From Alistipes sp. CAG:514 (GTDB lineage Bacteria; Bacteroidota; Bacteroidia; Bacteroidales; UBA932): DNA of 30,902 nucleotides. Position 1 is the stretch's first letter, and each line of letters begins with the position of its first letter. The notes under the pieces are model-generated. The model ran no database searches. It had not been told where the DNA came from and worked only from the letters and a program-made list of their open reading frames with translations. Shown one piece after another: positions 8,099 through 16,800 of this stretch. The stretch covers positions 1 through 30,902 of the forward strand of contig HF985991.1 in NCBI GenBank assembly GCA_000431015.1, given 5' to 3'. The position numbers and the translations under genes were made by a program.

Positions 8099-11000
8099 AT
8101 GAGCATTTACAGATCAGCGGTGAAGAAGCCCGTCACGACTGCGTTGATTTTTGTCGCTTTCGCGGTCTTCGGAGTCTTCTCACTGATGAACACATCCCTG
8201 GCGAACTTCCCGGACTTCGACGCCAACGTCGTCCTGGTGATGTCGTCCTACCCGGGAGCGAGCGCTTCCGACATCGAGAACAACCTGACGAAGGTGCTTG
8301 AGAACACGCTCAACGGCGTGGCTGACCTCAAGGACATCACCTCCAGCTCAAAGGAGAATGTCTCCATCGTCGTCCTGGAATTTGAATATGGCACTGACAT
8401 CGACGAGGCCTGCAACAACATCAGGGACAAGCTGGATCTTGTCAACTCGTCCCTGCCAGACGGAGCGTCCGTGCCGGTGCTCTTCAAGTTCGGCATGGAC
8501 GACATGCCTGTGCTGATCCTTTCGGCCAAGGCGGACAAGAGCCTCATGGGCCTTGACAAGATCCTCGACGACAAGCTTGTCACTCCGCTTGGACGTGTCA
8601 AGGGAGTCGGCACCATCAGCGTCTCCGGCGCGCCGGCGAGGGAAATCCACGTCTATTGCGACCCTAACAAACTGGAAGCCTATGGCTTGAGTGTCTCGGG
8701 AATATCCCAGATCATCGCCGCGGAGAACCGCAACGTGCCTTCCGGCAGCATCGACATCGGCGCCGAGTCGTTCACTCTCCGTGTGGAGAAAGAGTTCAAG
8801 GATCCTTCCGAGCTGATGGACATCGTGGTCAGCACCCGTAACGGGCAGACAGTCTACCTGAGGGATGTCGCCACCGTCATCGACGGTCTTGAGGAAAAGT
8901 CCCAGGAGTCTTTCACCAACGGTGAGAGATCCGCGATGATCGCCATCCAGAAGCAGTCCGGAGCCAACACCGTCAACGTCATCAGAAGTGTCAAGCAAAA
9001 GCTCAAGACCATTGAGCCGACCCTTCCTTCCGATGTGAGGATCACCACTGTGGTCGATAGTTCAACGAACATTCTTAACACCCTTAACTCGCTGAAAGAG
9101 ACGATATTCATAACCCTTCTTGTGGTCATGCTCGTCGTCTACATATTCCTTGGCCGCTGGAGGGCGACGTTCATCATCGTGCTTTCCATCCCTATCGCCC
9201 TTCTGGGTTCGCTGATCTACCTTTATGCCACGGGCAACACACTGAACATCATTTCGATGTCGGCCTTGTCCATCGCGATCGGTATGGTGGTGGACGATGC
9301 CATTGTGGTGCTGGAGAACATCTCTACTCATCTGGAGCGAGGTGAGAAGCCAACGGAGGCTGCCGTCCACGGCACCTCGGAGGTGGGTATCTCCGTGATC
9401 GCCTCCACCCTTACGATGCTCTGCGTGTTCCTGCCTCTCACCATGGTCTCCGGAATGGCCGGAATCATGTTCAAGCAGCTCGGCTGGATTGTCAGCATCA
9501 TCATGATCATCTCCACTACCGCCGCGCTTACCCTTGTTCCGATGCTCTGCTCAAGGATGCTGAGCAACAAGCCTAAGAACGGCAGGCTCCACAGGGCGAT
9601 CTTCGATAATGTGGAGAAGTTCCTCAACATGATCTCAGATGGCTATGCCAAGATCATCGGCTGGTGCATGGTGCATAGGAAAACTGTGATATTCAGTGGC
9701 TTTGCCATCTTTGTCGCCGTCCTGGCGCTCCTTGGCCCCGGACTTAAGACCGAGTACTTCCCGTACTCCGACGAAGGTCGTCTGACAGTCTCCATCCAAC
9801 TTCCGGTCGGCACCGAGCAGACCGTGACAGGTGAGTTCGCCAAGAACTTCGCCGAGAGGATCAAGTCAGAGATTCCTGAGATCCAGGTGCTTCAGTACCG
9901 CTTCGGCCAGGCGAGCACCGACAACGCCTGGGGAAGCATGCAGTCCAACGGTTCGTACATCATCTCGATGAACATCAACCTTGGCTCCATGGAAGACCGT
10001 AAGCGCTCTTCATCCGAGATCGCCGACATCATCAGGAAAGATCTTAGGGAGTATCCTGAAGTCAAGAAAGGTACAGTCTCCGAGGGCATGGGAGGAGTCG
10101 GCGGCGCCGCTTCCGTCAGGCTTGAGATCTACGGCTACGACTTCGACGAGACCGACCGCGTGGCCAGGGAGATCCAGGGCAAGATGCTGGACAACGAGAA
10201 CTTCACGCAGGTTGTTCTCAGCCGTGATGACTACACTCCTGAGTATCAGGTGGATTTCGACAGGACAAAGCTGGCTCTCAACGGCCTTAACTCCACGACA
10301 GCCGCAGCGGCTTTCAGCGCCGCGATGAACGGCTCGGTGGGATCCTTCTACCGTGAGGAAGGCGAGGAGTACAACATCCGCGTCATCTACGACAAGAAGT
10401 TCCGTTCGAGCGTCCAGGACATCGAGAACATCGTGGTCTACACCCCTGCCGGCAAGGCCGTCCGCATCAAGGATCTCGGTACGGTGGTCGAGTCCAAGGT
10501 CCCTCCGACAATCGAGAGGAAGAACCGTGAGAGGTACATAACCGTGACCGGCATCGTCTCTGCCGGACGTGCCCTCAGCGAGGCCGTGGCCGCCACGAAC
10601 GCCATCATCAAGACCACCGACATCCCGAACAACATCTCCACCGACATCTCAGGTGACTTCGAGGACCAGCAGTCCATGTTCCTGAACCTTGTCGTGCTGA
10701 TGGTTCTGATCATCATCCTTGTGTACATGGTGATGGCCTCCCAGTTCGAGTCGTTCATGAGTCCGTTCGTGATCATGTTCTCCGTGCCGTTCGCGTTCAC
10801 GGGTGTGATCCTTGGTCTCTGGGCCACGAACACCGCGCTCGGTGTGATGGCGATGATCGGTATCATCATCCTGCTTGGTATCGTAGTGAAGAACGGTATC
10901 GTGCTGATTGACTACACGATCCTGATGCGTGAGAGGGGCATGAGCGTTGTCGATGCCTCCGTCACCGCGGCGAGAAGCCGTCTGCGTCCTATCCTTATGA

Positions 11001-11209
11001 CCACCCTCACGACAGTGCTCGGTATGGTGCCTATGGCTGTCGGACGCGGAGAAGGTTCCGAACTTTGGCGCTCGCTCGGTATGACGGTCTGCTGGGGTCT
11101 GACGATCTCCACGCTTGTCACCCTGGTGCTCATTCCGACGATCTACTGCTCTCTCGCCACCGCGCAGGAGAGACGCAAGGCCAGGAAGCTGGCGCGGATC
11201 AAAGGTTGA
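8099..11209 (+). CDS. RND efflux pump, inner-membrane subunit (HAE1 type)
   Basis: 1036-residue proton-driven AcrB-like transporter, normal length for the hydrophobe/amphiphile efflux family. It shows the RND plan: N-terminal transmembrane helix (about 14-32), a large periplasmic porter/docking loop, a six-helix block, a second periplasmic loop from about residue 560, and a second six-helix block. The proton-relay aspartates are in GMVVDDAIVVLENI (about 395-408). The tandem proline/glycine-rich porter motifs (FPDFDANVVLVMSSYPGAS; FPYSDEGRLTVSIQLPVGTEQ) are as in AcrB. A drug, bile-acid or fatty-acid type substrate is likely, rather than heavy metals, but this is inference. Gene context gives a complete regulator-channel-adaptor-pump operon. 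Confidence 0.97.
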   Translation: MSIYRSAVKKPVTTALIFVAFAVFGVFSLMNTSLANFPDFDANVVLVMSSYPGASASDIENNLTKVLENTLNGVADLKDITSSSKENVSIVVLEFEYGTDIDEACNNIRDKLDLVNSSLPDGASVPVLFKFGMDDMPVLILSAKADKSLMGLDKILDDKLVTPLGRVKGVGTISVSGAPAREIHVYCDPNKLEAYGLSVSGISQIIAAENRNVPSGSIDIGAESFTLRVEKEFKDPSELMDIVVSTRNGQTVYLRDVATVIDGLEEKSQESFTNGERSAMIAIQKQSGANTVNVIRSVKQKLKTIEPTLPSDVRITTVVDSSTNILNTLNSLKETIFITLLVVMLVVYIFLGRWRATFIIVLSIPIALLGSLIYLYATGNTLNIISMSALSIAIGMVVDDAIVVLENISTHLERGEKPTEAAVHGTSEVGISVIASTLTMLCVFLPLTMVSGMAGIMFKQLGWIVSIIMIISTTAALTLVPMLCSRMLSNKPKNGRLHRAIFDNVEKFLNMISDGYAKIIGWCMVHRKTVIFSGFAIFVAVLALLGPGLKTEYFPYSDEGRLTVSIQLPVGTEQTVTGEFAKNFAERIKSEIPEIQVLQYRFGQASTDNAWGSMQSNGSYIISMNINLGSMEDRKRSSSEIADIIRKDLREYPEVKKGTVSEGMGGVGGAASVRLEIYGYDFDETDRVAREIQGKMLDNENFTQVVLSRDDYTPEYQVDFDRTKLALNGLNSTTAAAAFSAAMNGSVGSFYREEGEEYNIRVIYDKKFRSSVQDIENIVVYTPAGKAVRIKDLGTVVESKVPPTIERKNRERYITVTGIVSAGRALSEAVAATNAIIKTTDIPNNISTDISGDFEDQQSMFLNLVVLMVLIIILVYMVMASQFESFMSPFVIMFSVPFAFTGVILGLWATNTALGVMAMIGIIILLGIVVKNGIVLIDYTILMRERGMSVVDASVTAARSRLRPILMTTLTTVLGMVPMAVGRGEGSELWRSLGMTVCWGLTISTLVTLVLIPTIYCSLATAQERRKARKLARIKG

Positions 11210-11245
11210 TTCCTTTTCATTTGACATTTTATTTGCGAAAGATAT

Positions 11246-11539
11246 ATGAAATCGATATTTATATCATATAATCAAGCCTACGGCAACGAGATTGTCGAGC
11301 TGCTTGAGGGGTTCGGCCAGAGAGGGTTCACCCAGTGGCTGGACATCCAGGGCAGGGGAGGGGTTGATGGAATCCCTCACTACGGTGACCATGCGTGGCC
11401 TGAGCAGAACTACGCCATCCTGACGATTGTCCCTGACGAGAAAGTCACTCCGATCCTGGATGCGCTTCGTCAGAAGGATAAAGCCTATAAGGATCTTGGT
11501 CTGAGGGCTTTTGTCTGGAACATCGAGCAGACGGTCTAG
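11246..11539 (+). CDS. Small PII-like protein of the efflux operon
   Basis: 97-residue protein with the ferredoxin-like pattern of PII-type signalling proteins: strand 1 MKSIFISYN, helix 1 (NEIVELLEGFGQRG), strand 2 FTQWLDIQGRGG, a glycine- and histidine-rich loop (about 33-50) in the place of the PII T-loop, strand 3 NYAILTIVP, helix 2 (EKVTPILDALRQKD) and a final strand LRAFVWNIEQTV. Canonical PII signatures, such as the uridylylated Tyr51, are absent, so it is a PII-like, not a GlnB, protein. It follows the pump gene by 36 bases, ahead of a hairpin. Similar small PII-like proteins are known beside some RND and metal transporters; a role in sensing or gating the pump is inferred only. Confidence 0.65.
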   Translation: MKSIFISYNQAYGNEIVELLEGFGQRGFTQWLDIQGRGGVDGIPHYGDHAWPEQNYAILTIVPDEKVTPILDALRQKDKAYKDLGLRAFVWNIEQTV

Positions 11540-11582
11540 CCGTCAGCGCCGCTCTTTTGTGCTCACGAAAATGCTTGCGGAG

Positions 11583-11602
11583 ATCCTGCGGAATCGCAGG
11601 AT
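11583..11602 (+). terminator. Terminator-like hairpin closing the efflux operon
   Basis: A perfect 8-bp stem, ATCCTGCG (11583-11590) and CGCAGGAT (11595-11602), closes a GAAT tetraloop and is followed by TTTCCGTAAGTTATTGTT. It begins 44 bases after the stop of the PII-like gene and precedes the sigma-factor gene. Confidence 0.6.
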
Positions 11603-11646
11603 TTCCGTAAGTTATTGTTATATTGTGCCGAAAATGAGTCCAGGCC

Positions 11647-12189
11647 ATGACAGAAGAAAATGATCTCATAAAGCGGTTCGAAGGAATATTCATCGCCCAT
11701 TATCCGGCAGTGAAGGGTTTCATCGCCGCCCTGCTGAAGTCGGAGGCCTACGCCGAGGATCTCGCCCAAGACATTTTCGCCAGACTATGGACAAGACACG
11801 ACATCTGGGCGGAAAGAGACGGCGGTCACAGCGGCTACATCTACGCGATGGCGCGCAACGCCGCCCTGGACTTCATCAGGAAAAGGCGAAAAACCAGCCC
11901 ACACGGAGGGGACTTCCGCCCGGAAGCCCTTGATGGATTATTCTCCGAAAGCACTCCCCTCGACCCTCTCTACGCCGAGGAAATCCAGTTGCTGATGGAA
12001 CTGGCCATCGAAAGGCTCCCGAAGCGCAGAAAAAGAATATTCCGGATGAGCCGTCTTGACGGCATGAGCAACAAGGAGATCGCCGAAGCTCTCGGACTCT
12101 CCACCAGAACAGTTGAGCATCAAATCTATCTGGCCCTCCGGGAACTTCGCAGAATCATCTTCCTGTTCCTCCTCCTGCATCTCATCTGA
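11647..12189 (+). CDS. ECF RNA polymerase sigma factor (PUL regulator)
   Basis: 180-residue sigma-70 family protein of the extracytoplasmic-function type common in Bacteroidetes PULs. Region 2 (about residues 12-77) contains AEDLAQDIFARLWTRHD and YIYAMARNAALDFIRKRRK, for core binding and -10 recognition. Region 4 (about 115-168) contains the helix-turn-helix MSNKEIAEALGLSTRTVEHQIYLALREL for -35 binding. The paired FecR anti-sigma gene is downstream, but separated by an unusually long 237-base gap. By family knowledge it activates the SusC/SusD operon when FecR is signalled by SusC. ATG at 11647 gives the usual short N-terminus. Confidence 0.95.
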   Translation: MTEENDLIKRFEGIFIAHYPAVKGFIAALLKSEAYAEDLAQDIFARLWTRHDIWAERDGGHSGYIYAMARNAALDFIRKRRKTSPHGGDFRPEALDGLFSESTPLDPLYAEEIQLLMELAIERLPKRRKRIFRMSRLDGMSNKEIAEALGLSTRTVEHQIYLALRELRRIIFLFLLLHLI

Positions 12190-12362
12190 GCTTCCGCTTG
12201 GAAAGCCTTGCGATTATGCTGAAATTTCTGAATGCCCGACACCTTCCGGTGACCGGGCGACACTTCGGCGCGGATTGCCAGAATGGGGGTGCCATGAAGG
12301 TGGCTTGGAGATAGTCCTCAGACAAATCCAAGCGGCTCTCTCAATAAATATTCAAAAAAGAT

Positions 12363-12395
12363 TTAAGTAGTCGCCCCTGTTTATACGTCTTATAG
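12363..12395 (+). promoter_or_regulatory. Probable ECF-type promoter of anti-sigma/PUL genes
   Basis: TTAAGTAGTC (12363-12372) followed, after a GC-rich spacer, by CGTC at 12386-12389 and TTATAG. A CGTC -10 core with about 15 bases to a conserved -35 block is the usual layout of ECF-sigma promoters. It lies 31 bases or more before the anti-sigma ATG. Autoregulation by the upstream sigma gene is inferred; the -35 assignment is the weaker half. Confidence 0.45.
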
Positions 12396-12413
12396 TCAGT
12401 GACACTGATTATA
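12391..12413 (+). promoter_or_regulatory. 23-bp near-palindrome at the anti-sigma promoter
   Basis: TATAGTCAGTG (12391-12401), one central base, then CACTGATTATA (12403-12413): 10 of 11 positions pair and the odd one is a G-T. It begins immediately after the CGTCT of the ECF-like promoter, so it spans the likely transcription start. It may be an operator or a hairpin at the 5' end of the transcript. Confidence 0.55.
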
Positions 12414-12426
12414 ACACTTCTTGAAT

Positions 12427-13449
12427 ATGAACGGGTACGCGAAAAAAATCATCTCTCTGTTCGTCGGGCATAGGTTTTCCAAGAAGACCACCGCACGATT
12501 CTATGACTGGTTGACGGACGGTAACCACGCCGAAGAGAAGGAGGAGGCGCTGAGGGAACTCTTCGACAAGACGCTCCTGCAGGCTGAGGAACCTGACCTT
12601 GACCGCGCTCTGGCCGAATGGCGGCTCCGTAGCGGAATCCCATACACCGGCATCCGTAGCCGGCTCCGTAGCGGAATCCTATCCACCCACATCCGTCGCC
12701 GACTTCCAAGGTGGCTCTGGCCATCGGCGGCCTCTGTACTACTGTTGCTGTCCCTCTCGCTGGGGGCGGCTCTCCTCCGGATGGCGAAAGACGAACCAGA
12801 CCTCGTCCAGGCGCACATTCCATATTCACAAATCAAGTCGCTCACCCTGCCGGACGGCACCGAGGTGCGGCTCAATTCGGGCAGCACCCTGCTCTACCCG
12901 GAGAAATTCGGGCGGAAGGGGCGCAGTGTCTTCCTCATCGGAGAGGCGGGCTTCAAGGTGCAGCCTGACGCGAAGCGGCCGTTCGTGGTCAAGACGGACG
13001 GGTTCCAGGTCACGGCTTTGGGAACGGAGTTCGACGTGTCGGCCTATCCCGACGACAAGGCGGTCAGCGCCGTTCTCCTCGAAGGCAGCGTGCTTGTCGA
13101 GTTCGACAACCTTTCCAAGAGCAGAATCCTGCGCCCGGGAGAGCAGCTGGTCTTTAACAAGGACGACCGCGGCCTTCAGCTGAAAGTGCCTGACATTGAG
13201 GACGTGACGGCATGGAAGAGAGGTGAGTTGGTCTTCCGCCAGATGACCATCTCCGACATCATCACCGTGCTTGAGCGGCGCTTCGACATCACATTCGTCT
13301 ACAGGCTCCACGACTTCAGCACGGACCGCTACAGTTTCCGCTTCAGGGAGGATGCTTCCCTTGAAGAAGTGATGGAAGTCATCACCGACGTGACCGGAAT
13401 CCTGAGATTCCGGATCGAAGACGACAAATGCCGCATCACCCGGAAATGA
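12427..13449 (+). CDS. FecR-family anti-sigma factor
   Basis: 340-residue inner-membrane anti-sigma factor. The cytoplasmic N-terminal part (about residues 1-95) should hold the ECF sigma; one transmembrane helix follows (about 97-117, WLWPSAASVLLLLSLSLGAA); the periplasmic FecR domain (about 130-225) shows SLTLPDGTEVRLNSGSTLLYP and FQVTALGTEFDVSAY; the C-terminus (about 265-340) is a DUF4974/STN-like domain. The frame opens at a TTG at 12421, but the ATG at 12427 is the more likely start. A 39-bp tandem repeat encodes two copies of a 13-residue Arg-rich unit just before the membrane helix. It should be released by contact with the STN domain of the downstream SusC. Confidence 0.94.
   Translation: MNGYAKKIISLFVGHRFSKKTTARFYDWLTDGNHAEEKEEALRELFDKTLLQAEEPDLDRALAEWRLRSGIPYTGIRSRLRSGILSTHIRRRLPRWLWPSAASVLLLLSLSLGAALLRMAKDEPDLVQAHIPYSQIKSLTLPDGTEVRLNSGSTLLYPEKFGRKGRSVFLIGEAGFKVQPDAKRPFVVKTDGFQVTALGTEFDVSAYPDDKAVSAVLLEGSVLVEFDNLSKSRILRPGEQLVFNKDDRGLQLKVPDIEDVTAWKRGELVFRQMTISDIITVLERRFDITFVYRLHDFSTDRYSFRFREDASLEEVMEVITDVTGILRFRIEDDKCRITRK
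12622..12699 (+). repeat. 39-bp tandem repeat in the anti-sigma gene
   Basis: The 19-base block CGGCTCCGTAGCGGAATCC occurs at 12622-12640 and again at 12661-12679, a period of 39 bases or 13 codons, with a partly similar third start at about 12700. The repeat keeps frame and encodes RLRSGIPYTGIRS then RLRSGILSTHIRR. Confidence 0.85.
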
Positions 13450-13835
13450 TTGTAAAGGAATATGTCCGATGACCATCACCTCAGACACCGCTCCGGCCGC
13501 ACAAGGTGCCGCCGTCGAGCCGTCTGAACGATAATAGATTGATCGTTAACGCTTAAAGTAATCCTTTAAAAAACTTTTCACCATGTAAAAAAGGACCCGG
13601 ACGGACACCGCCGCCATGACCAGTACGGATGTCGTCACAGGCAGCCATTCAAGGCAACCGGTTACCGCCAAGAGCGGAGAGGTTGCCGGCGAGCAGGCCT
13701 CCGTCCCGGATCCGAAATCAAGAACCACCCAACAATCAGGCATCTGTCCTGAGTCCCGAAACGCCGCGAACAATTTGGCGACAGCTCCGGCGCTTCAAAA
13801 ACAACAAAATTAATGAACCAATTATTAAGTAGTCT
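13450..13835 (+). other. 386-base leader between anti-sigma and susC
   Basis: No gene is supported here; short open frames on both strands lack start context, signal peptides or domains. Features seen: AACGAT/ATCGTT inverted repeat near 13527-13548; an A/T-rich patch at 13550-13590; a nested hairpin with GGCAACC (13653-13659) pairing with GGTTGCC (13681-13687) and an inner CCGC/GCGG (13665-13668, 13674-13677); the decamer TTAAGTAGTC at 13825-13834, shared with the anti-sigma promoter region. A long susC leader is common in host-glycan PULs and may carry riboregulation. Confidence 0.5.
13805..13812 (-). promoter_or_regulatory. Possible antisense promoter -7 box in the susC leader
   Basis: On the minus strand the sequence reads TAATTTTG, an exact TAnnTTTG match pointing away from susC into its leader. 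No -33 element was found at the right spacing. Antisense RNAs in susC leaders (DonS type) are known in Bacteroides PULs with ECF regulators, which is why it is listed. Confidence 0.25.
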
Positions 13836-16800
13836 ATGCTGCGAAATTACAAAAATAATGCGAAACAGCGGAAGCGGGCGACGGCGTTCATGGCCCTCGC
13901 CTGGCTTCTGTGCATGTTCCTGATCTCTCCTCCGGCCAGCGCGCAGGGAGATGTCAGGATAAACCTTCAGAAAAAGGACATCACCGTGGTCAGCGCCCTC
14001 AAGGAAGTCGAAAGGCAGTCAGGCCTCTCGGTCGGCTACAACGACTCCGCCCTTGAGTCCAGCCCTGCCATCACCCTCAACCTTACGGACGCGAGGCTGC
14101 CCGAAGCCTTGAACGCCATCCTTGGCGGGACAGGATTCACCTACGAGATCAAGGATCGCTACATCAAGATCGTCCCTAAGCCTCAGGACAACCGCCCGCG
14201 GTCACGAACGATCACGGGACGGGTGCTTGACGAGAGACAGGAACCCCTCATCGGAGCCAGCATCACCGTGGAAGGCACAGACGTGGGAGCGATCACCGAC
14301 ATCGACGGACGCTTCTCCATCGAGGCCTCGACCGGCAACGTCCTCCGCTTCACCTATCTGGGCTACCAGCCGGCAAGCGTCAAGGTGACAGAGAAGGCTG
14401 TCTACAACATCCAGCTGACAGGCGACGTGGACGTGCTGAGCGAGGTCGTGGTCACGGCCCTGGGCATCAGACGCGAGCAGAAAGCCCTGAGCTACAACGT
14501 CCAGCAGGTCAAGTCCGAGCAGCTTCTCGCCGTCAAGGACGCCAACTTCATCAACAGCCTCGGCGGTAAGGTGGCCGGTGTCACGATCAACAGCAGCTCC
14601 GCCGGAGTCGGAGGAGCCAGCAAGGTGGTGATGCGTGGTGTCAAGTCCATCGAGCAGAGCAGCAACGCCCTCTACGTCATCGACGGAGTTCCGATGTACA
14701 ACTTCGGAGGAGGAGGCGACAAGGAGTTCGGATCAAGGGGAATGACCGAGAGCATCGCCGACCTCAACCCTGACGACATCGAGAGTGTGTCCGTCCTGAC
14801 CGGAGCGGCAGCGGCGGCGCTGTACGGAAGCAACGCGGCCAACGGAGCCATCGTGATCACCACCCGCAAGGGAGAGGCCGGAAAGCCTAAGGTCACCTTC
14901 TCCACCAACACCGAGTTCGTCACCCCGTTCGTCCTTCCTGAGTTCCAGAACCGCTACGGCACGGGAAGCCGGGGAAAGTCCGACGGCTCCACGATCCTCA
15001 GCTGGGGGCCGCTCCTCAACGAGTCCTCCCGCACCGGCTACGAGCCGAGGGACTTCTTCGAGACCGGCAAGGTCTACACCAACTCCCTGACCCTCTCCGC
15101 GGGAACGGAAAAGAACCAGACCTTCGTCTCCGCGGCCTCCGTCAAGTCCGACGGCATGGTTCCGAACAACACCTACAACCGTCTCAACTTCACGTTCCGC
15201 AACAGCACGAGCTTCCTGGACGGCAGGATGCGCCTCGATGTCGGCGGAAGCTACATCATTCAGAATGACAGGAACATGACCAACCAGGGAGTCTACTCCA
15301 ATCCGGTCACTCCGGTCTACCTGTTCCCTCGCGGCGACGACTTCAGTCTCGTCAAGACCTTCGAGCGCTGGGATCCGGCCCGCAAGATCAAGACCATGTT
15401 CTGGCCGCAGGGCGAGGGTGACCTCAGGATGCAGAACCCTTACTGGATAGCCTACCGCAACCTGCGCCTCAACAACCGCAGACGCTACATGCTCTCCGCC
15501 GCCCTCAGCTACGACATCACCCTTTGGCTGAACCTGTCGGGGCGTGTACGCATCGACAACTCCACGACGAAGTACGAGCAGAAACTCTACGCGAGCTCCA
15601 ACTCCACCATTACCGAAGGCAGCACCCAAGGCTACTACGCCGTGGCGGATCCACAGGAACGTCAGACCTACGCCGACATCCTCGCCAACGTTGACAAGCG
15701 ATTCGGCGACTTCTCCATCGTGGCCAACCTCGGAGCCAGCATCTCCGACAACCGCTACGACGAGTTGAGCTACCGCGGCCCGATCAGGGAGAACGGTATC
15801 CCTAACGTGTTCAACGTCTTCGATCTGGACAACACCAAGAAGAAGGCCCGTCAGGAAGGATGGAACGAGCAGACCCAGTCCGTCTTCGCCAGTGTCGAGG
15901 CCGGATGGAAGAGCATGCTGTTCCTCACCCTCACCGGCAGGAACGACTGGGCTTCCCAGCTTGCGAACTCATCAACCTCGTCGTTCTTCTATCCGTCCGT
16001 GGGACTTTCGGCGATCCTGTCCGAGATGCTTCCGATGCCGAAGGCGATCGACTACGCCAAGGTACGCGCCTCCTTCAGTTCCGTCGGAATGCCGTACCCG
16101 CGCAACCTGACATCGCCTACCTATGAATATGACGAGACCACCCAGACCTGGAAACCTAAGACCCACTACCCGATCGGCAGCCTCAAGCCCGAGCGCACCG
16201 ACTCCTGGGAACTTGGTCTGGATCTGCGCCTGTTCAAGGACTTGAGTCTCGCACTGTCCTGGTACCGGGCCAACACCATGAACCAGACCTTCGACCCGAA
16301 GATCTCCGTTTCGTCCGGCTACTCCACGATCTACCTCCAGACAGGTCACGTGCGCAACCAGGGAGTCGAGCTATCCCTCGGCTACCGGCACACATGGAGA
16401 AACGGCTTCCGCTGGGAGTCCGGCTTCACGATGTCCGCCAACAGGAACCGCATCGTCGAACTTGTCAAAGACTACCGCCACCCGGAGACCGGAGAGATCA
16501 TCAACAAGGACAGGCTTGACGTGGGAGGCCTCGGCAAGGCGCGGTTCATCCTCAAGACCGGCGGCACCCTCGGCGACCTCTACACCCAGTCCGGCCTCAA
16601 GCGCGACGTGAACGGCATGGTCGAGATCGACCCGTCCGGCGGCCTTGTGACCGTTGACAACCTTCAGGACATCAAGCTCGGAAGCGTCTTCCCTAAGGCC
16701 AACCTGGCTTGGCGCAACGCCTTCGACTGGAAGGGTGTCCACCTGAGCGCCCTCGTCACCGCCCGTCTTGGCGGCGTGGTCTACTCAGCCACACAGGCGG

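Larger units (their letters stand above)
12190..12426 (+). other. Structured gap between sigma and anti-sigma genes
   Basis: 237 bases without a convincing gene. Three inverted repeats lie in series: GCCCG/CGGGC with an inner CACC/GGTG (12234-12258), GCCAT/GTGGC closing a GAAG loop just before 12303, and GCTTGGA (12303-12309) with TCCAAGC (12327-12333). After an A-rich stretch come the ECF-like promoter and palindrome listed separately. An 85-codon open frame overlapping the end of the sigma gene has no recognisable features and is not called. Confidence 0.5.

Noticed and set aside
12113..12370. 85-codon open frame between sigma and anti-sigma genes
   Set aside because: It overlaps the end of the sigma gene, and covers the inverted repeats; no domain is visible.
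13616..13832. Two overlapping plus-strand open frames in the susC leader
   Set aside because: They lack signal peptide, domain similarity or start context, and a structured leader explains the region better.
14733..15629. 298-codon open frame on the minus strand
   Set aside because: It lies wholly inside the susC gene on the other strand and has no recognisable domain.
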